Source: Aquabacterium sp. (GTDB taxonomy: Bacteria > Pseudomonadota > Gammaproteobacteria > Burkholderiales > Burkholderiaceae_C). Taken from it: a stretch of 44,838 bases of DNA. Made by a program: the position numbers and the translations under genes. The DNA lies in the NCBI GenBank assembly GCA_004322345.1, contig SCTQ01000016.1:1-44838 (forward strand), in the 5' to 3' direction. The notes beneath the pieces were generated by a model. That model saw only the letters and a list, made by a program, of their open reading frames with translations, was not told the origin of the DNA and made no database searches. Positions 16,859-25,628 of this stretch are shown here, piece after piece (position 1 is the first letter of the stretch; every line of letters starts with the position of its first letter).

Positions 16859-17437
16859 TCACTTGCGGCCCGACAGCATCGTGCCGCGGCACTTGGGGCT
16901 GCCGCACCAGCAGGCGTATTCCTTCTTCAGCTTCTTGGTGATGCGCTCGTCGATCACCAGGCCGTAGTCGTAGAACAGCTCCTGACCCGGCTCGATCGGG
17001 CGCAGCGCCTTGATGAAGACGCGGCCGTCGTCCTCGTCGGCCTCGCAGTTCGGATCGCAGGCATGGTTGATCCAGCGCGCGGCGTTGCCATTGAACTTGC
17101 CGTCGATGACCCAGTGGTCGTCGAGGTGGAAGTAGAAGGTGTGGTTGGGATCCTTCGGGTCATGCGGGTGGCGGCGGTTGGCCTCCTCCCAGGTGATGAC
17201 CTCGCCCTTGTACTCGATGATGGTCTCGCCCTTGGCGAAGGCGCGGCCGGCGAATACGCCCTTGCCGTGCACGCCGGAGCGCTTCACCTGTACGCTGCGC
17301 ACCGGTTTGACCGCCGTGCCCTCCGCCGTGCTGGCCTTCAAGGGCAGCGCGGGCTTGGACGACTTGGTTGACTTGGTTGGCTTGGACGCAGGGCTGACCG
17401 GCTTGCGGGGGGATTTTTTTGCGGAAGCTTGCGTCAT
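16859..17437 (-). CDS. SET-domain protein lysine methyltransferase
   Basis: This 192-residue protein has a Lys/Ser/Pro-rich basic N-tail (about 1-55) followed by a SET domain: GVHGKGVFA near its start, the SAM-binding NHACDPNCEA, the catalytic YDYG, and a post-SET cysteine cluster (CWCGSPKCRG) that would share zinc with the NHAC cysteine. These are the full determinants of an active lysine methyltransferase. The substrate is unknown; bacterial SET proteins can modify ribosomal or chromatin-like proteins. The ATG at 17437 is preferred over upstream Met codons that lie inside the alternating repeat tract. It is divergent from topB and heads the run with birA. Confidence 0.92.
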   Translation of the reverse strand: MTQASAKKSPRKPVSPASKPTKSTKSSKPALPLKASTAEGTAVKPVRSVQVKRSGVHGKGVFAGRAFAKGETIIEYKGEVITWEEANRRHPHDPKDPNHTFYFHLDDHWVIDGKFNGNAARWINHACDPNCEADEDDGRVFIKALRPIEPGQELFYDYGLVIDERITKKLKKEYACWCGSPKCRGTMLSGRK

Positions 17438-17461
17438 GTACGGCTTTGGATAAATTGAATT

Positions 17462-17517
17462 CGTACGTGTGCGCGTGTGTGTGCACACATGTGTGCGTGC
17501 GTGCACGCACGCGCGTA
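17462..17517. promoter_or_regulatory. 56-bp perfect alternating pyrimidine-purine tract
   Basis: Every base from 17462 to 17517 alternates pyrimidine and purine, mostly CG, TG/CA and TA steps, a sequence type prone to form left-handed Z-DNA under negative supercoiling. It contains two perfect palindromes, GCACACATGTGTGC (17483-17496) and an 18-mer at 17495-17512 centred on GTGCAC. It occupies most of the 125-bp gap between the divergent SET and topB genes, so it must overlap or neighbour both promoters. Confidence 0.85.
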
Positions 17518-17562
17518 AGGCGCCGATTGTAGAGAGCGCCGAGCCCCAACGAGACTACTTAA

Positions 17563-20172
17563 ATGAGCAAAGCACTGGTCATCGCCGAAAAGCCGTCCGT
17601 CGCACAAGACATCGTGCGGGCCCTGACACCCGTGGACGGCAAGTTCGACAAGCACGACGAGTACTTCGAGAGCGAGCACTACGTCGTCAGCTCCGCCGTG
17701 GGCCACCTGGTGGAGATCAAGGCCCCCGAGGAATACGACGTCAAGCGCGGCAAGTGGAGCTTCGCCCACCTGCCCGTGATCCCGCCGCACTTCGACCTCA
17801 ACCCGATCGACAAGAGCAAGGGCCGCCTGAACGCGCTGGTCAAGCTGATCAAGCGCAAGGACGTCACCACCCTGATCAACGCCTGCGACGCGGGACGCGA
17901 GGGCGAGCTGATCTTCCGCCTGATCGCGCAGTACGCGCAGGACAGCACGGCCACCACCAAGGCCAAGGGCCTGGGCAAGGCAGTCAGCCGCCTGTGGCTG
18001 CAGAGCATGACGCCTCAGGCCATCCGCGACGGCTTCGCCGCGCTGCGCTCCGACGCGCAGATGCTGCCGCTGGCCGACGCCGCGCGCTGCCGCTCCGAGG
18101 CCGACTGGCTGGTGGGCATCAACGGCACGCGGGCCATGACGGCCTTCAACTCGCGCGACGGCGGCTTCTTCCTCACCACCGTGGGGCGCGTGCAGACGCC
18201 CACGCTGTCCATCGTGGTCGAGCGCGAGGAGAAGATCCGCAAGCACGTCTTCCGCGACTACTGGGAGATCCGCGCCGAGTTCGGCGCCGACGCCGGCACC
18301 TATGCCGGCAAGTGGTTCGACCCGAAGTGGAAGAAGGACGAGAACGATCCCGAACGCCGCGCCGACCGCCTGTGGACCGCCGCCGAGGCCCAGGCCATCG
18401 CCGACGCCGTACGCGGCATGAGCGGCACGGTGAGCGAGGAGTCCAAGCCCTCCACCCAGTCCAGCCCCGGCCTCTACGACCTGACCACGCTGCAGCGCGA
18501 GGCCAACTCGCGCTTCGGTTTCTCGGCCAAGACCACGCTGGGCCTGGCCCAGGCGCTGTACGAGAAGCACAAGGCCCTGACCTATCCGCGTACCGACTCG
18601 CGCGCGCTGCCCGAGGATTACGTGAGCGTGGTCAAGGACACGATGAAGGTCCTGGCCAACGAAGACATGCCCGGCCCGCTGCGTGAGCTGGCGGGCCACG
18701 CGCGCAAGGCGCTGGACGAGGGCTACGTGAAGCCCAACAAGCGCATCTTCGACAACGCCAAGGTGTCGGACCACTTCGCCATCATCCCGACGCTGCAGAC
18801 GCCCAAGAGCCTGACCGAAGCCGAGGCCAAGCTCTACGACATGGTGGTCAAGCGCTTCCTGGCGGTCTTCTACCCGCCGGCGGAGTTCCAGGTCACCACG
18901 CGCATCACCAAGGTGGCGGCGCAGGGCAGCGAGCACCATTTCCAGACCAACGGCAAGGTCCTGGTCAAGCCGGGCTGGCTGGCCGTCTACGGCAAGGAAG
19001 CCCAGGACGACGACGCCACGCTCGTGGCGGTGAAGCCCGGGGAGAAGGTGGTCAACGAGGAGGTCGAGGTCCACGCGCTGAAGACCAAGCCACCCGCCCG
19101 CTACACCGAGGCCACGCTGCTGTCTGCCATGGAAGGCGCCGGCAAGCTCATCGACGACGAGGAGCTGAAGGCCGCCATGCAGGAGAAGGGCCTGGGCACG
19201 CCGGCCACGCGTGCAGCCATCATCGAAGGCCTGATCCTGGAGAAGTACATGGTGCGCGAGGGCCGTGATCTGATCCCCACCGCCAAGGCTTTCCAGCTGA
19301 TGACCCTGCTGCGCGGCCTGGGCGTGGAGGACCTGACCAAGCCCGAGCTGACCGGAAACTGGGAATACCAGCTCAGCCAGATGGAGCGCGGCAAGCTCAG
19401 CCGCGAGGCCTTCATGGACGAGATCGCGCAGATGACCCAGCGCATCGTCGCCAAGGCCAAGGAATACGACCGCGACACCATCCCCGGCGACTACGCGACG
19501 CTCACCGCGCCCTGCCCCAACTGCGGCGGCGTGGTGAAGGAGAACTACCGCCGCTTCACCTGCACGGGCAAGGACGGGGCCGAACCCTGCGGCTTCTCCA
19601 TCAGCAAGATCCCCGGCTCGCGCAGCTTCGAGCTGCCCGAGGTGGAGCAGTTCCTGCGCGACAAGAAGATCGGCCCGCTGGAAGGCTTCCGCTCCAAGGC
19701 CGGCTGGCCCTTCACGGCCGAACTGAAGCTCGCGTTCGACGACGAGATCAAGAACTACAAGCTGGAGTTCGATTTCGGCGAGGACGCCAAGGCCGAAGAA
19801 GGCGGCGAGGTGGACTTCAGCGGCCAGGAGTCGCTGGGCAGCTGCCCGAAGTGCAAGGGCAGCGTGTTCGAGCACGGCACCAGCTACGCCTGCCAGCACG
19901 CGGTCTCCGCGCCCGTCACCTGCGACTTCAAGAGCGGCAAGATCATCCTGCAGCAGCCCGTGGCGCGCGAGCAGATGAGCAAGCTGCTGTCCACCGGCAA
20001 GACCGACCTGCTGGAGAACTTCGTCTCCGCGCGCACGCGGCGCAAGTTCAAGGCGCGCCTGGCCTACGACGCGAAGGAAGGCAAGGTCATCTTCGAGTTC
20101 GAGCCGCGCGCGGCCAAGGCGCCGGCCAAGAAGACGGCGGCGAAGAAGGCCGCGGCCAAGGACGCTGCGTAA
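17563..20172 (+). CDS. topB: DNA topoisomerase III
   Basis: This 869-residue type IA topoisomerase opens with the TOPRIM segment ALVIAEKPSVAQDI and has the acidic CDAGREGELIF motif. The active-site tyrosine is Tyr341 in TYPRTDSR. The C-terminal part carries a four-Cys zinc ribbon (CPNCGG with the following C and C), a second Cys cluster (CPKCKG with CQH and CDF) and a Lys/Ala-rich tail (KKTAAKKAAAK) likely to bind DNA. It relaxes negative supercoils and decatenates through single-strand passage. The ATG is 45 bp downstream of the alternating tract. No other replication gene is nearby. Confidence 0.97.
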   Translation: MSKALVIAEKPSVAQDIVRALTPVDGKFDKHDEYFESEHYVVSSAVGHLVEIKAPEEYDVKRGKWSFAHLPVIPPHFDLNPIDKSKGRLNALVKLIKRKDVTTLINACDAGREGELIFRLIAQYAQDSTATTKAKGLGKAVSRLWLQSMTPQAIRDGFAALRSDAQMLPLADAARCRSEADWLVGINGTRAMTAFNSRDGGFFLTTVGRVQTPTLSIVVEREEKIRKHVFRDYWEIRAEFGADAGTYAGKWFDPKWKKDENDPERRADRLWTAAEAQAIADAVRGMSGTVSEESKPSTQSSPGLYDLTTLQREANSRFGFSAKTTLGLAQALYEKHKALTYPRTDSRALPEDYVSVVKDTMKVLANEDMPGPLRELAGHARKALDEGYVKPNKRIFDNAKVSDHFAIIPTLQTPKSLTEAEAKLYDMVVKRFLAVFYPPAEFQVTTRITKVAAQGSEHHFQTNGKVLVKPGWLAVYGKEAQDDDATLVAVKPGEKVVNEEVEVHALKTKPPARYTEATLLSAMEGAGKLIDDEELKAAMQEKGLGTPATRAAIIEGLILEKYMVREGRDLIPTAKAFQLMTLLRGLGVEDLTKPELTGNWEYQLSQMERGKLSREAFMDEIAQMTQRIVAKAKEYDRDTIPGDYATLTAPCPNCGGVVKENYRRFTCTGKDGAEPCGFSISKIPGSRSFELPEVEQFLRDKKIGPLEGFRSKAGWPFTAELKLAFDDEIKNYKLEFDFGEDAKAEEGGEVDFSGQESLGSCPKCKGSVFEHGTSYACQHAVSAPVTCDFKSGKIILQQPVAREQMSKLLSTGKTDLLENFVSARTRRKFKARLAYDAKEGKVIFEFEPRAAKAPAKKTAAKKAAAKDAA

Positions 20173-20185
20173 GCGGAGCACCGAC

Positions 20186-20968
20186 TTGCGGCCGCCCGCC
20201 GAGGAGATCGAATCGATCTGGGCCGGCATGCCGCGTGGGGCGGTGGCCGCCTACCTTGCCCTGGGCCTGTGGGTCGCCGCAGCCCCGCCCCTGATGCTCG
20301 CGCTGGGTGGCTGGCTGGACTGGGACGGGCTGGACGAACCCTGGAGCGGCCACGCGCGGCTGCTGGCCGGCGTGGCGGTCGCGCTGGCCATCGGCGCTCT
20401 GATGATGCGCCCCGCCTTCTGGCGCAACCTCGCGCGCGAACGGCGGCCGGCCATGCGCCTGTCCACGCTGCTGCTGGGCCTGCCCCTGATGACCGGGCTG
20501 CTGTGGCTGTGCGCCTGGCAGACCGCGGAACATGCCGGCGCGCTCGGCATCGTGGCCACGGGCACGCGCCGGTCCGACCCCGGCATCGTGCGACAGCTCG
20601 GCCGCGACGGCGAAGCGCGCGACTGCCGCCACGGCGCATGGGTCAGCTGGAACAACGGCGCACCGCGCCGGCACTGCATCTCGAGCGCCGAGGCCGATGA
20701 GCTCAAGAAGGACATGGCGGTCAGCCGCAGCGTCTGGAACGGCGCATCCGGCACCGTGCGCTCGACCACCCTTCGGCCGCCGGCCGGCCTCTCGCTGCGC
20801 GCCGAGCTGGCCCACACGCGCCAGGCGCTGAACCCGCTCGCGGTCTTCGTGCTGATCCCGGCCTCCGTCGCCTGGGCGGTATGGCTGTGGACCCTGGGCA
20901 AGCACCGGTTCATCTACCTGGGCATCATCCTGGCCGCCTGGGGCGGCTATTTCGCGCTGCCCGCCTGA
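20186..20968 (+). CDS. Multi-pass membrane protein, unknown function
   Basis: This 260-residue protein has about five hydrophobic segments (roughly 20-42, 59-75, 92-112, 217-236 and 243-258) and a polar, presumably extracytoplasmic, loop of about 100 residues (115-215) with two cysteines. The family is not recognised. The start is TTG at 20186, supported by GGAG eight bases upstream; it begins 13 bp after topB and ends 14 bp before the MaoC gene, so co-transcription is likely. Confidence 0.7.
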   Translation: MRPPAEEIESIWAGMPRGAVAAYLALGLWVAAAPPLMLALGGWLDWDGLDEPWSGHARLLAGVAVALAIGALMMRPAFWRNLARERRPAMRLSTLLLGLPLMTGLLWLCAWQTAEHAGALGIVATGTRRSDPGIVRQLGRDGEARDCRHGAWVSWNNGAPRRHCISSAEADELKKDMAVSRSVWNGASGTVRSTTLRPPAGLSLRAELAHTRQALNPLAVFVLIPASVAWAVWLWTLGKHRFIYLGIILAAWGGYFALPA

Positions 20969-20982
20969 CCACCAACCGCACC

Positions 20983-21462
20983 ATGAGCGACCCGACCTAC
21001 GAGTTCTACTGGGAAGACTTCACCACCGGCTTCGTGCGCGAGTTCGGCCCCGTCACCGTCGAGGCCGCCGCCATCGTCGACTTCGCGCGCCAGTTCGATC
21101 CCCAGCCCTTCCACCTGAGCGAGGAAGCCGGCCGCGCCTCGCTCTTCGGCGGCCTGGCCGCCAGCGGCTGGCACACCGCGTCGCTGACCATGCGGCTGAT
21201 GTGCGACGGCATCATCAACAAGTCCGCCAGCCTGGGATCGCCGGGCCTGGAGGGCCTGAAGTGGCTCAAGCCCGTGCTGGCCGGCGACCAGCTGCGCGCC
21301 CGCATGATCGTCCTGGGCTCGCGCCCGATGAACAGCAAGCCGCACGTCGGCCTGGTGCACACGCGATGGGAAACGCTGAACCAGCGCGATGAGCTGGTGA
21401 TGACCATCGAGAGCTGGGCGATGTTCCGGCGGCGCACGCCGGGCACCCCGCCGGCGGCCTGA
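20983..21462 (+). CDS. MaoC family dehydratase
   Basis: This 159-residue single hot-dog protein carries the R-hydratase active-site pattern in FARQFDPQPFH (Asp and His five apart) and FGGLAASGWHT. Such enzymes hydrate or dehydrate enoyl-CoA-type thioesters. ATG 20983 follows the membrane-protein stop by 14 bp; a longer in-frame reading from 20881 lies inside that upstream gene and is rejected. The next gene is convergent with only one base between stops. The physiological substrate is unknown. Confidence 0.88.
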   Translation: MSDPTYEFYWEDFTTGFVREFGPVTVEAAAIVDFARQFDPQPFHLSEEAGRASLFGGLAASGWHTASLTMRLMCDGIINKSASLGSPGLEGLKWLKPVLAGDQLRARMIVLGSRPMNSKPHVGLVHTRWETLNQRDELVMTIESWAMFRRRTPGTPPAA

Positions 21463-21463
21463 T

Positions 21464-22363
21464 TCAAGCGGGCTTCGTCTCGATCACTTCCTCGATCTCC
21501 GGCCGCATCGAGCTCATCGCCGCCTGGCCGAAGATGGTCGCGAAGGCCACGTCCTTCGCGTCTCCGCCGGTGCCGATGCGCACCAGCCGGTCCACCGGCG
21601 CCAGGCCCGTCGGGTCGAACAGCACCCAGCGCCCGCGCGTGGGATCGTCAGGGTCGCCGAGGTAGGCCTCGAAGATCGCATGGAAGTCCGGCGGCGGTTC
21701 GTCGAACTTCACGTAGCCCACCACCAGCCGCGCCGGGATGTTCAGCGCACGGCAGAAGGCGATGCCGACGTGGGCGAAGTCGCGGCACACCCCGGCGCGA
21801 TTGGCCAGGGTGTCGCGCGCCGTGGTGGTCGCGTCCGAGCTGCCGATCTCGTACTGGATGTGCTCGCGTATCCACTGCGTGATGGCCTCGACGCGCTTGA
21901 GGCCCGGCTCGATCTGGCCGAAGGTGCGCAGCGCCGTGCGGCCCAGCAGGTCGGACTCGCAATAGCGTGTGGGCACCAGGTGGTGCAGCACCTCGTCGGG
22001 CAGCGCGGCCACGGGTAGCTCGACCAGCGTCGGATCGGGATCGGGCGCGTGCAGCCGCACGCGGGCGCGGTAGCGCACGTTCAGCGGGCCGGGCATCGCA
22101 TGCACGCGGGCGAAACGGTTGGTCGACCCGGGATGCGCGCCGTGGCGGATGCGCAGCGCAGGGCTGACCTTGAAGGTCTCCGACAGCACCGTCTGCTGCG
22201 GCGTCTGCGAAGCCTCGATCTGGAACAGGAAGTCGGTCTCGGCACGAACCTCGTACTGCAGCTCGCAGTCGATCTCGAACAGGCGCGAGCCGGCCCGCGA
22301 TTCGCGGGACTTCGGATCGGCGGCCGGGGCGGCCGCCTCGACGGGGGAGAGGACACTGCTCAT
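21464..22363 (-). CDS. Transglutaminase-like cysteine protein
   Basis: This 299-residue protein has an N-terminal beta-rich domain (about 28-145, typical of the bacterial transglutaminase N-terminal region) and a transglutaminase-like core with Cys193 in NRAGVCRDFAHV, His in PDFHAIFEAY and Asp in WVLFDPTG, a complete Cys-His-Asp triad. Proteins of this kind act as proteases or peptidases or have undefined roles. No signal peptide is seen, so it is likely cytoplasmic. The ATG at 22363 is chosen at the start of the conserved region; a Met 12 codons upstream is possible and neither has a clear ribosome-binding site. Confidence 0.88.
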   Translation of the reverse strand: MSSVLSPVEAAAPAADPKSRESRAGSRLFEIDCELQYEVRAETDFLFQIEASQTPQQTVLSETFKVSPALRIRHGAHPGSTNRFARVHAMPGPLNVRYRARVRLHAPDPDPTLVELPVAALPDEVLHHLVPTRYCESDLLGRTALRTFGQIEPGLKRVEAITQWIREHIQYEIGSSDATTTARDTLANRAGVCRDFAHVGIAFCRALNIPARLVVGYVKFDEPPPDFHAIFEAYLGDPDDPTRGRWVLFDPTGLAPVDRLVRIGTGGDAKDVAFATIFGQAAMSSMRPEIEEVIETKPA

Positions 22364-22562
22364 GGCGGTTGGACGGTCGGGTTGTTCAGCCGCCATTGGG
22401 CAGCCGCGCCCGCGGGGCGTCTGTCGGCGGGCCGCATCGCATCCTGTCAGCCGCGGCCGACAACCGGACCGCCCGCGCGCCGACGCACCAATTGCGTGTA
22501 GGCCGCTGCACGATGCGGTGCGCGCGGCCCATGATGTGCAACCCCGTTCCACCGCAGCGCCG

Positions 22563-23561
22563 ATGACCCGACCCACCCACCCGCCCTTCCTCCGTCTTGC
22601 CTTCGCCTGCTGCGTGCTCGCCGCGGTCGCCGCATCCGCGCGGGCCGCACCGACCACCGAGCAGCGACGCAGCGCGGCCGAGCGCACCGCGCGCAGCGAC
22701 GGCAACGACTGCGTCGCCGCGCGACCCTTCTACTGGGAAATCGGCGACGCGAAGCAGGCCCTGGCCCAGGGCGGTGTCGGCGAGCGGGCACCGGCCGCGG
22801 ATCAGGTGATGGCCATCGCCTCGGCCTCCAAGTGGCTGTACGCGTCCTGGGTGCTGGAAAAGCGCGGCGGCAAGCTGGGCGACGAGGACATCGAGCTGCT
22901 GACCTTTCGCAGCGGGCGCACCCATTTCCTGACCTGCGGCCGGCGGCAGAACGTGCAGGACTGCGAAGGCAACCTGCTCAACGGCCGCAACCGCGTCGAC
23001 CGCAAGACCGCCGGCCTCTTCGACTACAACAGCGGTCACATGCAGCACCACGCGATGCTGATGGGGCTGGGCCCGCTGCGGGGGCCAGCGCTGGCCGCCG
23101 CCATCCGCGAGCCGCTGGGCACCAGCATCCCCGCGGACTACACCCAGCCGCTGCTGGCCGGCGGCGCGACCGGCTCGGCCGCGGGCTACGCCGATTTCCT
23201 GCGCCGCGTGCTCTCGGGCAAGCTGCGCATGCGCGAGGCCCTGGGCACCCACGCCGTCTGCACCAACCCCAAGACCTGCCCGCAGGCCGCGGGCACGCCC
23301 ATCCCGGACAGCGAAAGCTGGCACTACTCGATCGGCCACTGGGTGGAGGACGACCCCAAGACCGGCGACGGCGCCTACAGCAGCGCCGGGCTCTTCGGCT
23401 TCTACCCGTGGATCGACGCCGGCAAGTCCTTCTACGGCGTGCTGGCCCGCGAATCGCGCGACGGCTCGCTGTCGCGCGACCCGGCGCGCCAGCCCTATGT
23501 GCAGTCGGTGGAGTGCGGCCGGTTGATCCGCAAGGCCTGGCTGAGCGGCCAGCCGCAATAG
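22563..23561 (+). CDS. Exported serine hydrolase of beta-lactamase/PBP fold (putative)
   Basis: This 332-residue protein has a signal peptide (about 1-28, ending ARAAP). SASKWLYASWVLEK (about 88-101) matches the S-x-x-K helix of class C beta-lactamases and related esterases, and FDYNSGHM (about 152-159) fits the Y-x-N/S motif. The third motif may be HYSIGHW in place of the usual KTG or HxG. Conserved cysteines suggest periplasmic disulfides. Assignment to the fold is from motifs only; I cannot tell esterase from peptidase or a resistance enzyme. It is divergent from the transglutaminase gene; the 199-bp gap (22364-22562) holds nothing I recognise. Confidence 0.7.
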   Translation: MTRPTHPPFLRLAFACCVLAAVAASARAAPTTEQRRSAAERTARSDGNDCVAARPFYWEIGDAKQALAQGGVGERAPAADQVMAIASASKWLYASWVLEKRGGKLGDEDIELLTFRSGRTHFLTCGRRQNVQDCEGNLLNGRNRVDRKTAGLFDYNSGHMQHHAMLMGLGPLRGPALAAAIREPLGTSIPADYTQPLLAGGATGSAAGYADFLRRVLSGKLRMREALGTHAVCTNPKTCPQAAGTPIPDSESWHYSIGHWVEDDPKTGDGAYSSAGLFGFYPWIDAGKSFYGVLARESRDGSLSRDPARQPYVQSVECGRLIRKAWLSGQPQ

Positions 23562-23593
23562 CCGAGGCGGCGCGCGGCCCGCGGGCGGTTTGA

Positions 23594-23599
23594 GACAAT
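23594..23599 (+). promoter_or_regulatory. Candidate -10 hexamer very close to proA start
   Basis: GACAAT lies seven bases upstream of the proA ATG, so transcription from it would start at or next to the start codon and give a leaderless message. No -35 is recognised. Confidence 0.3.
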
Positions 23600-23606
23600 C
23601 CGGGGC

Positions 23607-24902
23607 ATGAATGCCCAGACTTCCACGCCCGACGACGTCCCGGCCCTGATGCAGCGCCTGGGCGAGGCCGCCCGCGCCGCGGCCACCCGCATGGCTGCCG
23701 CCTCCACCGCGGCGAAGAACGACGCCCTGCTGGCCCTGGCCCGGCTCATCCGCGAGCAACGCGCCGCGCTGCAGGCCGCCAACGCCAAGGACATCGCCGC
23801 CGCCGAGGCAGCCGGACTGGCCGCGCCGATGGTCGACCGCCTGCGCCTGACCGACAAGGTGGTCGAGACCATGGCCCAGAACGGCGAGGAAGTCGCCGCC
23901 CTGCCCGACCCGGTGGGCGAGATCACCAACATGCGCCGCCGGCCCACCGGCATCTCGGTGGGCCAGATGCGCGTGCCGCTGGGCGTCTTCGGCATGATCT
24001 TCGAGAGCCGGCCCAACGTGACGATCGAAGCCTCCGCGCTGGCCATCAAGAGCGGCAACGCCGCGATCCTGCGCGGCGGCTCGGAAGCCATCCATTCCAA
24101 CCTGGCTCTGTGGAAGCTGGTGCAGCAGGCGCTGGCCGAAGCCGGCCTGCCGCCCGAGGCCGTGCAGTTGGTGCCCACCACCGACCGCGCCGCCGTCGGC
24201 GAGCTGATCGCGATGCCGCAGTACGTGGACGTCATCATCCCGCGCGGCGGCAAGGGCCTGATCGAACGCATCAGCCGCGAGGCCAAGGTGCCGGTGATCA
24301 AGCACCTGGACGGCAACTGCCACGTCTACGTCGACGCCGAAATCGACCTGGCCCAGGCGGTGAGCGTCACCGACAACGCCAAGACCCAGAAGTACAGCCC
24401 GTGCAACGCTGCCGAATCGCTGCTGGTGCACGAGAAGAGCGCCGCCGCCTTCCTGCCCGCCATCGGCCGGATCTTCGCGGACAAGGGCGTGGAGATGCGC
24501 TGCGACGCCGGCGCCAAGGCCATCCTGTCGGACGTGCCCGGCGCCAGGGTGGTGGACGCCACCGAGCAGGACTGGAGCGAGGAATACCTGGCCCCCATCA
24601 TTTCGGTCAAGCTGGTCAAGAGCGTGGACGAGGCCATCGCCCACATCAACCGCTACGGCTCCCACCACACCGACGCCATCCTGACCACCAATCATCCGAA
24701 CGCCATGCGTTTCGTGCGCGAGGTGGATTCGGCCAGCGTGATGGTCAATGCGAGCACGCGTTTTGCTGACGGGTTCGAGTACGGGCTGGGCGCCGAGATC
24801 GGCATCAGCACCGACAAATTCCATGCGCGCGGCCCGGTCGGGCTGGAAGGGCTCACCTCACTGAAGTTCGTGGTGCTGGGGCAAGGCGAAGGCCGCCGCT
24901 GA
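23607..24902 (+). CDS. proA: Glutamate-5-semialdehyde dehydrogenase (ProA)
   Basis: This 431-residue enzyme is standard length for gamma-glutamyl phosphate reductase, the second step of proline synthesis (glutamyl-5-phosphate to glutamate semialdehyde with NADPH). Visible are [19 protein letters not shown], the [11 protein letters not shown] loop, and the catalytic cysteine in [14 protein letters not shown]. The C-terminus contains [11 protein letters not shown], as usual. No ribosome-binding site precedes the ATG, consistent with a possible leaderless transcript. proB is not in the window. queC follows 27 bp downstream. Confidence 0.97.
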   Translation: MNAQTSTPDDVPALMQRLGEAARAAATRMAAASTAAKNDALLALARLIREQRAALQAANAKDIAAAEAAGLAAPMVDRLRLTDKVVETMAQNGEEVAALPDPVGEITNMRRRPTGISVGQMRVPLGVFGMIFESRPNVTIEASALAIKSGNAAILRGGSEAIHSNLALWKLVQQALAEAGLPPEAVQLVPTTDRAAVGELIAMPQYVDVIIPRGGKGLIERISREAKVPVIKHLDGNCHVYVDAEIDLAQAVSVTDNAKTQKYSPCNAAESLLVHEKSAAAFLPAIGRIFADKGVEMRCDAGAKAILSDVPGARVVDATEQDWSEEYLAPIISVKLVKSVDEAIAHINRYGSHHTDAILTTNHPNAMRFVREVDSASVMVNASTRFADGFEYGLGAEIGISTDKFHARGPVGLEGLTSLKFVVLGQGEGRR

Positions 24903-24929
24903 TACCCAAGTACGAAACGTGATCCCGAC

Positions 24930-25625
24930 GTGATACGCAAGGCACTCGTCCTCTTCTCCGGTGGCCAGGACTCCACCACCTGCCTGGCCTGGGCCCTGAC
25001 CCGCTTCGAGCGCGTCGAGACCATCGGCTTCGACTACGGCCAGCGCCACCGCATCGAGCTGGACTGCCGCGGCGTGATCCGCCAGGAGATCGCCTCGCGC
25101 TTCCCGCAGTGGGCCGGCAAGCTGGGCGAGGACCACCTGCTGGACCTGTCGCTGATCAAGCATCTGGGCAGCTCGGCCCTGACCGAGGACCGGGCGATCG
25201 AGATGCAGGCCAACGGCCTGCCGAACACCTTCGTGCCGGCGCGCAACCTGCTGTTCCTGACCAGCGCCGCCGCCCTGGCCTACCGCCGCGGGCTGGACGC
25301 ACTGGTCGGCGGCATGTGCGAGACCGACTACTCCGGCTATCCCGACTGCCGCGACAACACGCTGAAGGCCCTGCAGGTTGCCCTGAGCCTGGGCCTGGAC
25401 GCACCGATGACGGTGGAGACGCCCCTGATGTTCCTGACCAAGGCCCAGACCTGGACGCTGGCGCGCCAGCTCGGCGGCGCGGCCCTGGTGAACCTGATCG
25501 TCGAGCACACCCACACCTGCTACCTGGGCGAACGCGGCAAGCGCTTCGACTGGGGCTACGGATGCGGCGCCTGCCCGGCCTGCGAGCTGCGCAAGAACGG
25601 CTGGGAAACCTACCGGCAGACCTGA
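24930..25625 (+). CDS. queC: 7-cyano-7-deazaguanine synthase (QueC)
   Basis: This 231-residue ATP-dependent enzyme makes preQ0 from 7-carboxy-7-deazaguanine for queuosine tRNA modification. It shows the PP-loop [14 protein letters not shown] at the N-terminus, [14 protein letters not shown] in the middle and a zinc site of four cysteines near the C-terminus (CYLGERG with [15 protein letters not shown]). The start is GTG at 24930, giving [12 protein letters not shown]. Other queuosine genes are not present. It is convergent with the LysR gene, 3 bp apart. Confidence 0.97.
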   Translation: MIRKALVLFSGGQDSTTCLAWALTRFERVETIGFDYGQRHRIELDCRGVIRQEIASRFPQWAGKLGEDHLLDLSLIKHLGSSALTEDRAIEMQANGLPNTFVPARNLLFLTSAAALAYRRGLDALVGGMCETDYSGYPDCRDNTLKALQVALSLGLDAPMTVETPLMFLTKAQTWTLARQLGGAALVNLIVEHTHTCYLGERGKRFDWGYGCGACPACELRKNGWETYRQT

Positions 25626-25628
25626 GCG

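Noticed and set aside
17438-17506. Upstream Met codons extending the SET protein by 23 residues
   Set aside because: The extension is translated from the alternating pyrimidine-purine tract (Thr-His-Val-Cys-type repeats) and precedes a better-placed ATG at 17437.
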